Below, piece after piece: positions 46,441 through 59,044 of a stretch of 64,000 bases of DNA. The notes under the pieces are model-generated. The model did not search any database and was not told where the DNA came from. It worked only from the letters and a program-made list of their open reading frames with translations. How positions within the stretch are numbered: the stretch's first letter is position 1; each line of letters starts with the position of its first letter. This DNA comes from Nageia nagi. Taxonomy: Eukaryota; Pinophyta. The position numbers were made by a program, and so were the translations under genes. Location of the stretch: assembly GCA_050084985.1 (NCBI GenBank), contig JBITNC010000001.1, forward strand, positions 48,298,001 to 48,362,000, read 5' to 3'.

Positions 46441-47579
46441 ATAAAGGACATATATCAAGAATGATTACATTTAACAGTAAATAAAATATCCAGCACGTGT
46501 TGATCTCAATAACACAAGTTTTGATAGCTATATTGAAAACATACTGCATTAGATTTCTTGTACCTTGAAACTTGCACACATTTTTGTTACATTAATATTG
46601 TTTAATGCATTCTAGGACCATGCAAAGAATTCACCATGTTGAACTCGAACAACGGATTGATGAAACATCTGTCGCTCCAATTCAAAATAAATTATTAGGT
46701 TCAGCCAAAACCAATAGTTTCAAGTACAACCCACAGTAATCTCAATCCAAACAGGTGTCGAACTTCTGCAATCCAACACAACAAACCATGGTTGACGCAA
46801 GAATGAGAGACACAAACTTAGGCAACAACATGATACTGATAAGAGCTCTTCATAGATCAGGAAATACTTGGCTTCTCAAAACTCGGTGAATATGTAAATT
46901 GATGGGGAAAGGCAAGAAGGCATAGTTTGTTTAGATAGGGGTGGGCATCACAATTTAGCTATATTATTGATATAATATCATTATGCAAACTATTAAATTG
47001 ATTCAGATTGTTTGAGCTGGATTTGTGAGCAATGGAAAAAAAGCTCAAGAAAGTGATAACCCTGATAAAAAAACAATGAAAAAGACACAAATCTTGACTC
47101 ACAAACCATACAGGACAAATAAATTTGAAATCTGTGCGGTGAAGAAGGGCCATGTTTGAGGGATTCTTTCAAAACATGGTATAAGAAACACCAGCTGGGG
47201 TTAATATAGCACCTTCGAACCTTGTCTCTTAGTTTCCTTGATATCCGTTACTGCAAGTACCAAGGGGCTAAGTGGTGCATTATAAAACTAAAAGGAAATC
47301 ATATACACACAACAAATTGTAATGTTTAGGACAGTTGTCTATCAAGCAGATAAAAAAGGCCAGAAAATTGACACAAAAGAGAACGACAAAAAATTAGAGA
47401 TTTTATATTTTAGAGAAAGATTTAAATTATAAGTATGTGAACGACTTGCAAATCAAAAGTTGTAGTAAATAGATGATGATTCTGGAAAATTCACATTGTT
47501 TTTCATTAGATTTGGATGCTTTTAAATAGGTTAAAAATACAAGCAGGTTTTAGAATACAAGAGGTTTATAATAAGCTCA

Positions 47580-47715
47580 GTAACAATTAATTGTATTTTT
47601 TCTTATTTTTAAGTTTCCACTCAAAAATAAATATTCGTTCATCTATTTTTGCTATTTTGACTCTTACTTGAACTAACTAAACCTACCCTTTAACTTAAGT
47701 TACATCATTCTCCTC
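47580..47715 (+). repeat. Dispersed repeat, copy 1 of 2
   Basis: Shares blocks such as GACTCTTACTTG, CTTTAACTTAAGTTACATCA with 51530-51640 in the same orientation. Could be remnants of an LTR pair or of a small dispersed element. Confidence 0.5.
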
Positions 47716-48132
47716 TAATTCAAAAAAACTAAGTATTTTATGGTTGACATCAAACCCTACAAGTGTTTCTGCTAACACCTAAGCCCAAAGTGTTTATACC
47801 TGACACCAAATTGAAAGGCTTCCCGAAAACCCATTCACCTATAAAGTCTAAACTCTCTCATCTCTATTCTTTAAAGCTACACAAAACATTCTGCAAATAG
47901 GTACCCATCAAGTACCAATACTCTTCAAAAATATCACAGATCTCATCTCCTTCGGTTACTGGCTAACTTTCAACAAAAGATTTATTACGCAGAAACTAAA
48001 ATATAAACATACTAAAATATTTAAATACGTGCAACCTCCCATTGCACCTTACCCTCCTGTTTTTCACTCAAAAGCATACACTATTATTACTAGTAATCTC
48101 CACGAACATTCTTACCATAATGTTGCTTGTTG

Positions 48133-48830
48133 TTTTTTTTTTTTTTTTTTGAAATCCACCTCTCACGAAGTTATGAATCCGCCAAGATAACTACCGCAAA
48201 AATTTGCCCACCAAAGTTCACGAAATCCGGCAAGATGGGCTGCAAAACCACTCGTTCGAAATTCAATCAAAACAACCAATAGGGTTTGCGAAATCCATCC
48301 AAAGTTGCGAATATTTCTTCAAAACTGCCCCAAGTCGTAATTCATCTGAGACTTCTCAAAATCATGGGTTTATCGATCCACGAGTCAGTGCAACCCACCC
48401 ACACGAAACTCAGGGCCACCCAAAACCACCAACTACTGGAAACCACCACATGAAAAGCACCCACAATCGTGCGATGCCACACCCATAATCCGCCCTTAAA
48501 GATGGAGACAAAGCCGCCTCCAAATGAAATGTATTTCTAGTTTCGGGGCCGCTGCCTCCGAACCCCGCCAGGGGCTCCATATCTGTCGCCGCCCCCTGGA
48601 CCCCCTGGTGACACTAATTAAAGGTAAGTCGAATAAGCTGATGAACAAACCCTACGAGACACAGAAAATGCAGTTACAATCTTCCTCCAAAAAACACAAG
48701 ATTTCAACAGCAAAAAGATGATTCAACTAGGTGGAACAAATGTCTACGCCCCTCAACAGAACAAACCTCATACGAAAACATAGTAGGCAGAGGTAGGATT
48801 AGGGTGCGATCCATAGAGGGATCCCATGTA
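48133..48830 (-). other. Poly(A)-tailed retroposed sequence (minus strand), 5' end unclear
   Basis: A run of 18 T at 48133-48150 is a poly(A) tail on the minus strand, directly after a GC-richer stretch that reads away from it to at least 48.6 kb. This is the mark of a LINE, SINE or processed transcript. A GC motif at 48545-48610 resembles the hairpin array of the element 2 LTR. No target duplication found; a 54-codon minus frame starting near 48578 has no known domain. Confidence 0.4.
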
Positions 48831-51800
48831 ATTGTAATCTTCTTTTCAAAAAATAGGAGCAGTTATTTTCAGAGCTGCATATCTAAGTGGGTGAAAAAGA
48901 AGTGGGGTTAGAAATTGCTCAAAAAAGGAGTAGGGTTTAAAATTGCTCCTTTAAAATATTTAGGAAATTTTTTGAAAAGTTTTATGTCATTTGTTTAGTT
49001 CATTTTGACCTAAATAAAATGGAGGAAATAATCACAAAGGAAAAATATTTTTTAAATTTCAGAGCTTAAATTTTTAAAGTGAAATGCACATTTAATTCAT
49101 GAGACCACTAACTTAAACAGCCTCTTCTACTTTTTAAGGAAGCCCTCCTCCATGGTATCCCACCCTTACAAGGAGTGAACTCCACTCACAATAGAGGATT
49201 CTACTTCTCATACCAAGGAAAATTCACTTTGCTTTTCACTAACAATTAACTACTAGCAATTGCAATTTCGTGCAATCGGCACGCCGAAGATAATTTGTAT
49301 CATGTCAAACAATTCTTAAGTATTATGTGTTCTAGAGAATAGAATACGTCATATCTTGAGTCCTCACTCTAATTCAAAAAGTTCAAATGTAATTAAAAGA
49401 CATAGTAGTTTATATAAAAGTATTAAATTATGTTTAAACAACAACTATATTTTTGAAGAAGATAGGATCATACATTTGTCTCTATAGTGTAGTGTAATGA
49501 CATAACAAATACAAACTTTATAATAATATTTGTACTTGATATCTAAGTGAATAACATAAGACATTGGTTCTTTTGCAATTAGTGTAAGGAGATATAATAA
49601 AAACAAAGTTTATAATAATATTTATACTTCAATTTATATTAGTTGGAGAGTATAGTGACTCGTTTAGTAAATAAATAAATGTTTTGAATAGAGAAGCATT
49701 TAATAAATCATAATAATATGTTTATTGATATGGTACAATACATGCTCTATGTAAATTAGCCATAATATATGAATTTGACCTATTCTTATCCATACCTAAA
49801 TAATGGATAATATTTCCATGGATATTATATAGAATGAGGCATGCATATTTGATGGACTGATCAATTTGCAATACATCCATGTTAGCATTCTCGTCTATCC
49901 TTGTCCTCTATTTTGAACCTCCTCCACTTGTTAAAAATTGCAGGTGGTTGCAACATAAATGTCATTTTGAGTTGCATGCCATCATGAGTTGCATGAGAAA
50001 GGCTTTAATCTAAAAGATCTATGTCAAAATGAATTTAAGAGATAATAATAATAATTACCTGATGACAGTTTCATTCTTGCCATTTGGAAGTTGGTGCATG
50101 TTTCTACCTCCACCACTGTTAAGATGTTGATTAAAATGCAATTAAAATGAGGATATGCAATAATTCATGGATACAACAATGATGGGCTGCAATGATTGCA
50201 GGATATGCACAAAAAAAGTTTTATGAGAAGTTCAAAGGGAAAGTTTGCAACCTTTATTAGTATTATTCCAACATGTTCGACCTTGAAATTCAATAAGTGG
50301 AGGATATACAAATCATGGCCATAGCAAGGATGCCCTTAAACTTTATGAGAGAGTAGTTGATTGAATACATATCAATGTAGATTTTAACAAATAGTGTATA
50401 AGACCTCAATGAATAAATTATAAGCAAATTGGTTTGAAAATACAAGTCACTTAAACATCCTAAGTTTAGACTATTCCGAGTTCAATTTATCACAAATAGA
50501 TTATAAAAACCAACCTTATGTTATACACAAAAAGATCTTTCAATTTCTTGCGCATACCACTTTGACTACAATTTTAATTATCTCCTTTAAAATTTAAGGC
50601 ATTTGATTTTCTTGACAAGCTCAAGGCTTTATATGTTATTATTACTCCACATCAAATTTCATTTTAAGTCCCAAGTTTATTAGGTTAACTAATCTAAGAT
50701 ATTGTTATTTTTTGTAATAAATCATTTTTGGGATTGCTTTCTCAATTTCTCTTGATATTTATGCTATTTAATCTAATATTATGCTTTCTTTGTACATTTG
50801 CCAATGATGTGGTTGCTTTATATAAATTCTCAAACCTTCCTCAGAGTTTATGAATTAAGACAAACAAAGAACAATATTTAGCAAACAATTCCTATGAAGA
50901 ATACAAGTCACATCATCTAAATTTAAAACTCCAACAGTAGGATTTATTGAAGAACGAGGTCATCATTAGCAAAAAAACACCAAACAAATAAATTGCTTAT
51001 TGATAGTCAATGGCAAAGAATACGAAATTCATAACTAGCCAAATTTAGGAGAAATAAACTTATGATTAGCAACAATGTAAGAACTTATTAGTTCCCAAAT
51101 GGAGGAGAGTAAGTCTACACGATTGTATAAAGGTCGTTCGAAGTTACATATTAGCTCTAATACCTCTTAAATTTACTAGTGCATGCTTATCTATAGGTAA
51201 AAAGAGTTGGTACATATGAGCAACATCTCTACTTTGTCAAATCTACATATCGAATGCAATATGTAATCATTATACATCGTATATGCCTTCTCTAAGCATG
51301 TATAATCATTAATCTCAAAGCAAAGGTCCAATTTTGGAAAAGAAACGTTGGTTTTTTTAACCTACATTTAAACAACTATCATCCTTTGTAGAACATATTA
51401 CTTTTTTTTTGTTGGCCTATTGATCAAATGGTTTGAAATGTAGAGATCGTCTTGCAAGGCTAAGCTAAAAAATTGTAGTTGTTGATGCATAGCTAAAAAA
51501 TAAATTTGGGAAGGGGACATCTTTGGCGTAATAACTTTTCTTATTTTAATTCTCCATAAATAATTAATTTTTTTATTATTTTCACTCTTATTTGGATTAA
51601 TTACATGTACCTTCTAACTTGGGTTACATCAATAAAGTTCACAAGATAAATTTTTACATGTAATAAACATGTTTTTTTTCGAATTTAAAGATATTATGGA
51701 GTGAAATTGTGAGTATGTTCTTAACAAGAGGAGTTCTAAAAATATTTATACCTCAGGTTTAAATATAGTAGTCAAACTTGGAATCGACAAAAAGGAAGAA

Positions 51801-52127
51801 TCCATAATATATGTATTTTGATATTCAAACAGTTTGTTCAATATTGCATTTCAAATAACACAATATTTCATATCAAATAAGTTAATAACACAATACAATG
51901 TAATTTGTAGAATTTTATATTAAATTTTGAAGGTCCAAAATTAGAAGGATTTTCTTTTCACCAAGAATATGCAAAAACACTAGAAGATACATGAAATTAA
52001 AGATACGAAAATTATGCAAATAGATGTAAAAATAAGAAAATTATGTTATTAAAACAAGTTATGTATTTTTATCTTTGTATTTTTTAGGAAGAAATAAGAT
52101 ATAAACTATACTTCCACAAGTTAAAGC
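48831..52127. other. Unassigned AT-rich stretch
   Basis: No coding homology, LTR pair or RNA gene could be supported. It includes the second copy of the dispersed repeat at 51530-51640. The right end is the insertion site of element 3. Confidence 0.4.
52123..52127. repeat. Target-site duplication of element 3 (AAAGC)
   Basis: AAAGC flanks element 3 here and at 57206-57210. Confidence 0.95.
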
Positions 52128-52506
52128 TGAAGTTCTTTAACTATAACAAAAAAAATGAATTGCCTAACAATTCACAATACAACTCAGAAAAACGAAATTG
52201 CACAACTCAACAACAATGGAGAACTGAAATTGAATCCAACACCAAATTGATTATTGAGAATGCAAGCTACAACTCCAATACAACTCCACACACTTCGATG
52301 ATGCTGCAAAATACATTACAAACATTTATAGAGGCTGTAGGTGACCTTTTCCCTTCAGCCTAGAAGCTGAAACACCAAGAAACATGAACTGGAAAGCCAC
52401 AGGAAGGAAAAATGTCATACATAGAAAACAGAACTAGCCGGCAGGCCAGCTGCTTAGCCGAGTGGCCGGTTACAGGTAGCCGGTCGGTTGGTCTTCAAAT
52501 TCTTCA
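52128..52506 (-). repeat. 3' LTR of element 3
   Basis: TGAAGAATTT to AACTTCA on the minus strand. It differs from the 5' LTR at 52193, 52413 and 52482. The last coding codons and the stop (52470) are inside it. Confidence 0.98.
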
Positions 52507-55500
52507 TACTCCCCCTTGCTGGTAAGAGGACTAACAATCAAGTCTCTTAACAGCACAAATTGAGATTTTGCCACCGATTTTGTGAAGATATCCGCCACTT
52601 GGTCTTGTGTTGGACAATACCTCAATTTTATCATTCCTTTCTCCACCAAATCTCGAATGAAATGAATCTTCAAATCAAAGTGCTTGGTTCTAGAATGGTG
52701 GATAGGATTGTGTGCCAACTTGATGGCACTTTGGTTGTCACAAAAAATTGTTGTTTCTTGAGTTTGCTCCTCTCCAATTTCTTTCAACACTTTTCTCAAC
52801 CATAGTGCTTGTGTTGAAGCACTTGTCACAGCCACATACTCAGCTTCCGTACTAGAAAGAGCTACTGTAGATTGTTTTCGAGAGCTCCATGATATCAAAC
52901 CTGATCCAAGAGAGAAGCAATTCCCACTTGTGCTCTTTCTATCATCCAAATCGTTGCCCCAATCACTATCACTGAAACCTGTGAGTTGGAGCTTGGAATC
53001 ACATGTATAATGTATTCCATAATCAATGGTTCCCTTCACATACCTCAGTATTCTTTTCGCTGCCTTGAGATGTACAGCAGATGGATCACTCATGTATCTT
53101 GCCATCAAAGATACACTAAATTGCAAATCCGGTCTTGTGTTTGTCAAAAACATAAGACTGCCAACAATGCTCCTATATTGCTTTTTGTCAACTTTTGGTT
53201 CTCCATCCTCCTTGCAAAGGTGTTCTCCATGGGCTGTAGGTGTTGCTACAGGTGTGCAATTGTCCATTTTGAATCTTTTGAGCATGTCTCTTGCATATTT
53301 GGATTGAGACACAAAGATTTCATCCTGCGTTTGATGCACCTCCAAGCTAAGAAAGTAGCTCATCAAACCAAGATCTTTCATGTCAAACTCAGCCATCATA
53401 TGAGTTTTGAACTCTTCATTCATCTTCTTATTGCTGCCCATGAATATCAAATCATCTACATACAAGCAAACAATCAAAATATCAGTAGCACTTTTCTTAA
53501 AATACAAGGTAGGTTCACTTACACTTCTTTGAAAACCCACACTTTTGAAGTATCCATCAATTCTTGTATACCAAGCTCTTGGAGCTTGCTTCAGCCCATA
53601 TAGTGCCTTCTTGAGCTTGTATACATGGTCTTCTCTTCCTGAAACCTCAAAACCTTGAGGTTGTGCTACATACACCTCTTCATTGATGTCACCATTCAAA
53701 AATGCACTTTTCACATCCATGTGTTGGACTGTCCAACCCTTACTTGCTGCCAAAGAGAGTGCCAATCTGATTGTTTCTTGTCTTGCAACCGGTGCAAATG
53801 TCTCCTCAAAATCCACTCCATACTGCTGAGTGAATCCCTTTGCCACTAGCCTTGCTTTGTACCTCTCAACACTACCATCACTCTTGCATTTTGTTTTGTA
53901 CACCCATTTGGAACCAACCATTTTCTTACCTTTGGGCAACTTACAAAGTTCCCAAGTATCATTTCTTTCAATAGCATCAATCTCTTCTTTCATAGCTTGC
54001 ATCCAAACACCATTAGAACAAGCTTCTTCATAACAAGATGGCTCAACAATAGCAATATTTGTATTTGAAATAGAATTTGAAACACATGAAAGAGCATAAT
54101 TTACCACTTCACCTTTGGGCTCTCCATTGTCTTCATCTCCATATATGTGCATGCTCTCTAATCTTGCAACAAGATTTTGCATCTCTTGAGTTTGGCTCCT
54201 TGTGAATCTTCTCATAGAGTTGCCATCTATGATTTGGCTTTCCGGATGATCCCTCAACCATCTCTTACCTTTGTTACCTTGGTTCAACAATCTTGCATTG
54301 GGTGAACTTGGTGCACTTACACTTTTTGGTGATGTGTTGGAGCTAGATGATGATGTTGGTGAGCTTGGAGTACTCACACTTGATGGCTGTTCCTCATTTT
54401 TCTTCCTCACACCATGGCTGGGCTGCACTTTCAATGCTTCATTCTCCTCCAAACTATCTCCTCCAAACACATTCTGCTGCAATTTTTTATGGTTGTTGTA
54501 CTCTCCCCCTTCATTAAAAATTGCATCTCTTGATACAATTATTTTGTGGCTCTTGGGATTATAGAATTTGTAAGCTTTTGAATGCTCACAATATCCTATA
54601 AACACACATGGTTCAGATTTGGCATCTAGTTTCCTCCTTCTTTCATCATTGATGTGCACATATGCAAGGCATCCAAACACTTTGAAGTGTTCTAAATTTG
54701 GTTTTCTCTCAAACCAAGCTTCATAGGGAGTTATTTTGTCCAAGCTTCTTGTAGGAGACCGGTTCAAAATATACACTGCTGTTTTAATTGCTTCAGCCCA
54801 ATAAACATTGGGCAACTTCTTGCTTTGCAACATACTCCTTGCCATCTCAACAAGAGTCCTATTTTTCCTTTCCGCTACACCATTTTGCTGTGGTGTGTAG
54901 GGAGAAGTAAGGTGTCTCCTAATACCATTCTCTTTACAAAATTGAAAGAACTCACTGCTGCAATATTCTCCTCCTCTATCACTTCTTAAGCACTTCACAT
55001 TATGCTCACTTTGTTTCTCAACTAGCAATTTAAATTCTTTAAAACATTTCAATGCTTCATCTTTGCTTGAGATAAAATAAACCCAACACATTCTTGTAAA
55101 ATCATCAATGAAAGTGATAAAGTAAGTAGATTTACCAAAGCTTGCTGTTTGCATAGGCCCACAAATATCAGTATGGACCAATTGGAGAGGGTGTTTGGCT
55201 CTCCATGCTTCATCCTTTGGAAACTTCCCCCTTGCTTGCTTGCCTAGTGCACATCCTTCACACACATCCTTGCATTCTTCTAGTTTTGGTAGCCCTCTAA
55301 CCATTTCCGAAAGAGCTTTCAAGCTCCCAAAATTCAAGTGTCCAAGCCTCATATGCCAAAGCTTGCTTTTATCCTTAATCCCAACAAAAACACAGCCACC
55401 ATTTTTCTCAAAAAATTTAATGGGAAAGAGTTTATTTTCAGTCATTTGAACAGTAGTTACTAGCCTTCCTCCATGATTTTTATCATAAATTTTGCACATT

Positions 55501-56777
55501 CTATCTTCAAACACCAATTTGTAATTTTTCTCAAGCATTTGGCCAATACTCAATAAACTTTGTTTTAAATCTGGAGTGTAGTAAATGTTCTTTACCTTCA
55601 TGGTTCCTTGTTTTGTTGGAACTTGCATCTCTCCTTTGCCAAGTATCTCCAACCTCTTCTCATTTCCTAACCGCACACTGGATTTGTAGGAATGATCAAC
55701 CGCTGAAAGTAAAGATTTCTCACCGGTCATGTGGTTTGAGCAGCCACTATCTAACAGCCAAGTCTCTTCTCCAAGTTTTTCACAATCCATCATTGATAAG
55801 AACAATTGTTCTTCACCATAACCATGTTCTTCTTCTCCATAGTTTGCAGCCTTCCCTTCATTTGCTTGTTTTGATCTACATTCATACTCAAAATGGCCAA
55901 ATTTATTACAATAAAAACATTGCATATTCCTCTTATCCTTACCTCTACCGGTTCCTCTTCCGGAGTGTCTCCCCCTTGATGATGAAGCTAGTTCACTTTC
56001 ATAATTCTGCTCTCTTCCTCTACCTCTTCCAAACGAACCTCTTCTTCCTCCTCTTCCGGTTCTGCCTCCTCTTCCTCTTGCACCTCTCCCTTGTCCTCTT
56101 CCTTGTCCTTCATTCTCTTTGATAGAGAATGCTTGCTCATCACTATTGCTTGTTCCAGCCTTTGTCCTCTTTGTCATCCTCTCTTCATGAGATGTGAGAG
56201 AGCCAATCAAATTATCAATTTCCAAGGATGAGAGGTCTTTTGTTTCTTCAATTATGAGTGCAGCATGGTCAAATTTTTCGGTTAAGGTTCTCAAAACCTT
56301 CTTAATGACAACCTCCTTTTCAGTCTTCTCTCCAAGAGTGGCCATCTTATTGACTATGGCTTTCACTCTCACACAATAATCTCCAGCAGTCTCCTTCTCC
56401 TCTTGCTTCATATTTTCAAACTCCCTTCTCAATGTTTGGAGTTTTACTTCCTTCACCTTGAGGCTCCCTTGATAGCCTTCTCTCAAGACTACCCATGCTT
56501 CTTGGGCTGAGACACATGCTGAGATTCGTGGGAAGATGCTCTTGTCCAAGGCTGCTTGTATGAAGGACAGAGCCATGGAGTTTTGTCTCTCATTCTCCTT
56601 TGCTTCCTTCTTTTCATCCGCATTCAATGCACTCCAATCTGCCGGTTCAGTGTAGCCAGCCACTACAATGTCCCAATATCCTTTGCCGGTCAGTAGAGTC
56701 TTCATTCGAACACTCCAATATTCATAGTCTGCTCCATCAAACTCTGGAATGATGATTGAGTTGGAGTTGCTTGCCAT
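52470..56777 (-). CDS. Element 3 gag-pol polyprotein, intact
   Basis: 1435 residues, a usual length for a complete copia polyprotein. I take the ATG at 56777 (MASNSNSI) as start. The open frame extends 16 codons further into the primer site without another ATG, and element 1 starts at the same motif. Domains (approximate residues): gag 1-210; RG-rich tract 225-283; zinc knuckle [14 protein letters not shown] 287-300; protease DSG 343-345; pre-integrase His 475 and 480, Cys 506 and 509; integrase Asp 537, Asp 600, Glu 636; Ser/Pro-rich linker about 800-830; RT with Asp 1021 and YVDD 1106-1109; RNase H Asp 1270, Glu 1311, Asp 1347. All these residues are present. Copia elements make gag and enzymes from one precursor cut by the protease. 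The C-terminus is encoded through the polypurine tract and into the 3' LTR. Confidence 0.97.
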   Translation of the reverse strand: MASNSNSIIIPEFDGADYEYWSVRMKTLLTGKGYWDIVVAGYTEPADWSALNADEKKEAKENERQNSMALSFIQAALDKSIFPRISACVSAQEAWVVLREGYQGSLKVKEVKLQTLRREFENMKQEEKETAGDYCVRVKAIVNKMATLGEKTEKEVVIKKVLRTLTEKFDHAALIIEETKDLSSLEIDNLIGSLTSHEERMTKRTKAGTSNSDEQAFSIKENEGQGRGQGRGARGRGGRTGRGGRRGSFGRGRGREQNYESELASSSRGRHSGRGTGRGKDKRNMQCFYCNKFGHFEYECRSKQANEGKAANYGEEEHGYGEEQLFLSMMDCEKLGEETWLLDSGCSNHMTGEKSLLSAVDHSYKSSVRLGNEKRLEILGKGEMQVPTKQGTMKVKNIYYTPDLKQSLLSIGQMLEKNYKLVFEDRMCKIYDKNHGGRLVTTVQMTENKLFPIKFFEKNGGCVFVGIKDKSKLWHMRLGHLNFGSLKALSEMVRGLPKLEECKDVCEGCALGKQARGKFPKDEAWRAKHPLQLVHTDICGPMQTASFGKSTYFITFIDDFTRMCWVYFISSKDEALKCFKEFKLLVEKQSEHNVKCLRSDRGGEYCSSEFFQFCKENGIRRHLTSPYTPQQNGVAERKNRTLVEMARSMLQSKKLPNVYWAEAIKTAVYILNRSPTRSLDKITPYEAWFERKPNLEHFKVFGCLAYVHINDERRRKLDAKSEPCVFIGYCEHSKAYKFYNPKSHKIIVSRDAIFNEGGEYNNHKKLQQNVFGGDSLEENEALKVQPSHGVRKKNEEQPSSVSTPSSPTSSSSSNTSPKSVSAPSSPNARLLNQGNKGKRWLRDHPESQIIDGNSMRRFTRSQTQEMQNLVARLESMHIYGDEDNGEPKGEVVNYALSCVSNSISNTNIAIVEPSCYEEACSNGVWMQAMKEEIDAIERNDTWELCKLPKGKKMVGSKWVYKTKCKSDGSVERYKARLVAKGFTQQYGVDFEETFAPVARQETIRLALSLAASKGWTVQHMDVKSAFLNGDINEEVYVAQPQGFEVSGREDHVYKLKKALYGLKQAPRAWYTRIDGYFKSVGFQRSVSEPTLYFKKSATDILIVCLYVDDLIFMGSNKKMNEEFKTHMMAEFDMKDLGLMSYFLSLEVHQTQDEIFVSQSKYARDMLKRFKMDNCTPVATPTAHGEHLCKEDGEPKVDKKQYRSIVGSLMFLTNTRPDLQFSVSLMARYMSDPSAVHLKAAKRILRYVKGTIDYGIHYTCDSKLQLTGFSDSDWGNDLDDRKSTSGNCFSLGSGLISWSSRKQSTVALSSTEAEYVAVTSASTQALWLRKVLKEIGEEQTQETTIFCDNQSAIKLAHNPIHHSRTKHFDLKIHFIRDLVEKGMIKLRYCPTQDQVADIFTKSVAKSQFVLLRDLIVSPLTSKGEYEEFEDQPTGYL
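52507..52520 (-). other. Polypurine tract of element 3
   Basis: AGCAAGGGGGAGTA on the minus strand abuts the 3' LTR and lies inside the polyprotein frame (SKGEY codons). Confidence 0.92.
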
Positions 56778-56812
56778 GTCTTCACTTCTTGAACCCAGAT
56801 TGATCCAACCTT

Positions 56813-56824
56813 TCTCTGATACCA
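56813..56824 (-). other. Primer-binding site of element 3
   Basis: TGGTATCAGAGA on the minus strand, two bases from the 5' LTR; initiator-Met tRNA type. Confidence 0.92.
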
Positions 56825-56826
56825 AA

Positions 56827-57205
56827 TGAAGTTCTTTAACTATAACAAAAAAAATGAATTGCCTAACAATTCACAATACAACTCAGAAAAATGAAATTGC
56901 ACAACTCAACAACAATGGAGAACTGAAATTGAATCCAACACCAAATTGATTATTGAGAATGCAAGCTACAACTCCAATACAACTCCACACACTTCGATGA
57001 TGCTGCAAAATACATTACAAACATTTATAGAGGCTGTAGGTGACCTTTTCCCTTCAGCCTAGAAGCTGAAACACCAAGAAACATGAACTGGAAAGCCACA
57101 GGAAGGAAAAACGTCATACATAGAAAACAGAACTAGCCGGCAGGCCAGCTGCTTAGCCGAGTGGCCGGTTACAGGTAGCCAGTCGGTTGGTCTTCAAATT
57201 CTTCA
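56827..57205 (-). repeat. 5' LTR of element 3
   Basis: 379 bp, the likely promoter-bearing copy. Its termini TGAAG/CTTCA are inverted repeats. The U3 part is the GC-richest and holds several GCCGG words. Confidence 0.98.
57023..57029 (-). promoter_or_regulatory. TATA box of element 3
   Basis: CTCTATAAATG on the minus strand, about 180 bases into the 5' LTR; the same box is at 52324-52330 in the other LTR. Transcription should start roughly 30 bases on. Confidence 0.75.
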
Positions 57206-57210
57206 AAAGC

Positions 57211-58598
57211 TGAAACGAACATATATGACCATGGTATAGTAAATTTTGATGAAAAAAATAATTAAGTGATTTCTTTCATGTATTAACAATTTGATAGGTA
57301 GCAATCAAATATTTGAGGAAATGGTTAATAGCTAAAATAGTAGAAAAATGTACCTACAAGAAATTCTATAAGCATTCACAAACTCTTTAAACATATCTAT
57401 TGTTATCATGTCAATCAACAATTCATTCCTACAAGACAAAACATAATATGAAAGCATAAGTAAAAAAATAATGCACAAGTTGTAAGCATAAATAGAAAAG
57501 AAAAAAGAAAAAACAATGTACAAGGCTACAAGCAAAAGTAGAAAAAAAAAAGATAAACAAGTAGAAAAATCTTATTGATATGTATTATAATTGGTTTTTC
57601 TTAATTGGTTAAGCTATTAGAATCTTTTTGACCTTGTTTAATGAAGTGAAAATGAAGTCCATTGGCTTTTTTGACCCCAAAAAAAGTGATTATTTTTAAT
57701 CAACCAAATTTGTTTTTCTAAAAAATCGATAAAAGTGGATGATTAATCAACAAAAATCAACCAACTTAGCAAAATAATCGATCAAGTTGAATCATTGATC
57801 GAATCATGATCAATCGTAATTACTTGCAATTTTGAATACTATGGTTTCAACTATATTCTAATTGTAAATTGTAATAATGCAACAAAAGTTAATAACTAGA
57901 TTTGATATTTTCTCTTATACATCAAAAAAACTTCGAGAGATATAATTCTCAAGCTGTAATTTATTATATTTAATAGGTGCAATTTATTATACTTAATAGA
58001 TGTAATTTATTATATTTAATAGATGTTTTATATATTTCTTTTTAAAAATATGGTATTTATACAATTTTTAAATTATATTTTGAAGTTGACTTTTTTTTAA
58101 ATATTGAAGTTGATGTTTAACGGACAGACTCACATGTGACATTTTGGCTCCCCACTTCACCCCATACTACATTTATAGGAAAAGAATTGACAAAATTTAA
58201 ATTTACCTCATCCTTTAAAATAATTTTGTTTCTTTTTTTATGAGGAACTCTCATTATAATATGAAATAATCAATATTAAACTTTGGCATGCCATGTAATG
58301 CAAATTAACCATTTGTTTAGCATCAAATACTAATCCAATCATGCTAAATTGGGATAATAGAACGAGTCACTTATTCAAATACTATTTGAGTTTATTATTG
58401 TCTTGTTAAAAAGTTACGATATTTGTTAACATGTTGTAGGCAATATATGTAACAAAATGAAGGAAGTTTGCTCATGATGTGTGTGGTTTAGATTCAATTC
58501 AATTTTAAAGATATTATATAGATGTTGTGCATTGTTATGATGATTTATATTCCTTATAATAAGAAAACAAGATGAATAATATATAATAAAATTATGCT
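57211..58598. other. Unassigned AT-rich stretch
   Basis: No gene seen. It contains a 23-bp tandem repeat, three units, at 57958-58026 (AATTTATTATATTTAATAG). Confidence 0.5.
57958..58026. repeat. 23-bp tandem repeat, three units
   Basis: Units at 57958, 57981 and 58004 with two or three substitutions among them. Confidence 0.9.
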
Positions 58599-59044
58599 AC
58601 CCCCTCATTTGGGGCAATGGAAATCGAACTTTGATGGGACCTCTAAAGGAAACCTTGATCAAGTTAGAACAAAAAGTTTGATAAGGGATGATAAAGGTCT
58701 CTCAATAGAAACCTATGCAAAACCCCTTGGACACCAATCTAGTTACCACATGGAGGTAAGGGCTCTCTTTTAAGGGGTTTCCATTCTGAAAGATCTTTCT
58801 CCATGAAGAGTGATCATAGAGGGTGACTCTTTGAACACAATTAATATCCTCAAAGATATGAAACCCTCAAATTAGAAGAAAAAATATATGGTTGTGGAAA
58901 CTTGGGTAGTGGTGGGTTCATGGCAAGATGTGTTCCAACATGCTTACAAGGAAGAGAATGAAGCGATGAACCTTTGGCCAACTAAAGATAGATCCAACAA
59001 ATATGGAAGCCATTATATATTGACTAAGATCTGCAAATGTAACA
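58599..59044 (+). pseudogene. LINE-type RNase H fragment
   Basis: In one frame with three stops: WKSNFDGTSKGNL, RDDKGLSIETYAKPLG, HMEVRAL, VIIEGDSLNTINILKD, then FQHAYKEENEAMNL. These match the RNase H domain that ends plant L1-type LINE ORF2 (D-G-x-S-K-G-N, catalytic E in MEVRAL, D in EGDS). Nothing upstream reads as LINE RT. Downstream, Ty3/gypsy pol begins without a gap. Confidence 0.75.

Larger units (their letters stand above)
44919..48130. other. Mostly unassigned, lower-repeat stretch
   Basis: Composition is more even than in the flanking elements and no transposon domain is readable on either strand. Exon-like pieces preceded by splice-acceptor-like sequences occur on the minus strand (see 46337-46440). 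A 135-base segment at 47580-47715 is repeated at 51530-51640. Confidence 0.35.
52128..57205 (-). mobile_element. Element 3: complete, young Ty1/copia retrotransposon
   Basis: A 5078-bp element with identical-length 379-bp LTRs, perfect TSD, primer site, polypurine tract and an unbroken 1435-codon polyprotein. The LTRs differ at only three positions. All signals needed for transposition appear present. It is a full-length relative of element 1 and of the gag fragment at 62 kb. Confidence 0.98.

Noticed and set aside
48621-48630. Perfect splice donor AAG/GTAAGT on the plus strand, as part of a plus-strand gene starting at 48204
   Set aside because: The upstream 94-codon frame has no clear domain and runs antisense to a poly(A)-tailed retroposed stretch; one motif is not enough.
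52986-56122. Plus-strand frames of 97 to 205 codons within 52986-56122
   Set aside because: Antisense shadows of the intact element 3 polyprotein.
56778-56825. Extension of the element 3 polyprotein by 16 codons upstream
   Set aside because: The extension starts at TTG inside the primer-binding site and has no ATG; element 1 starts at the equivalent of 56777.
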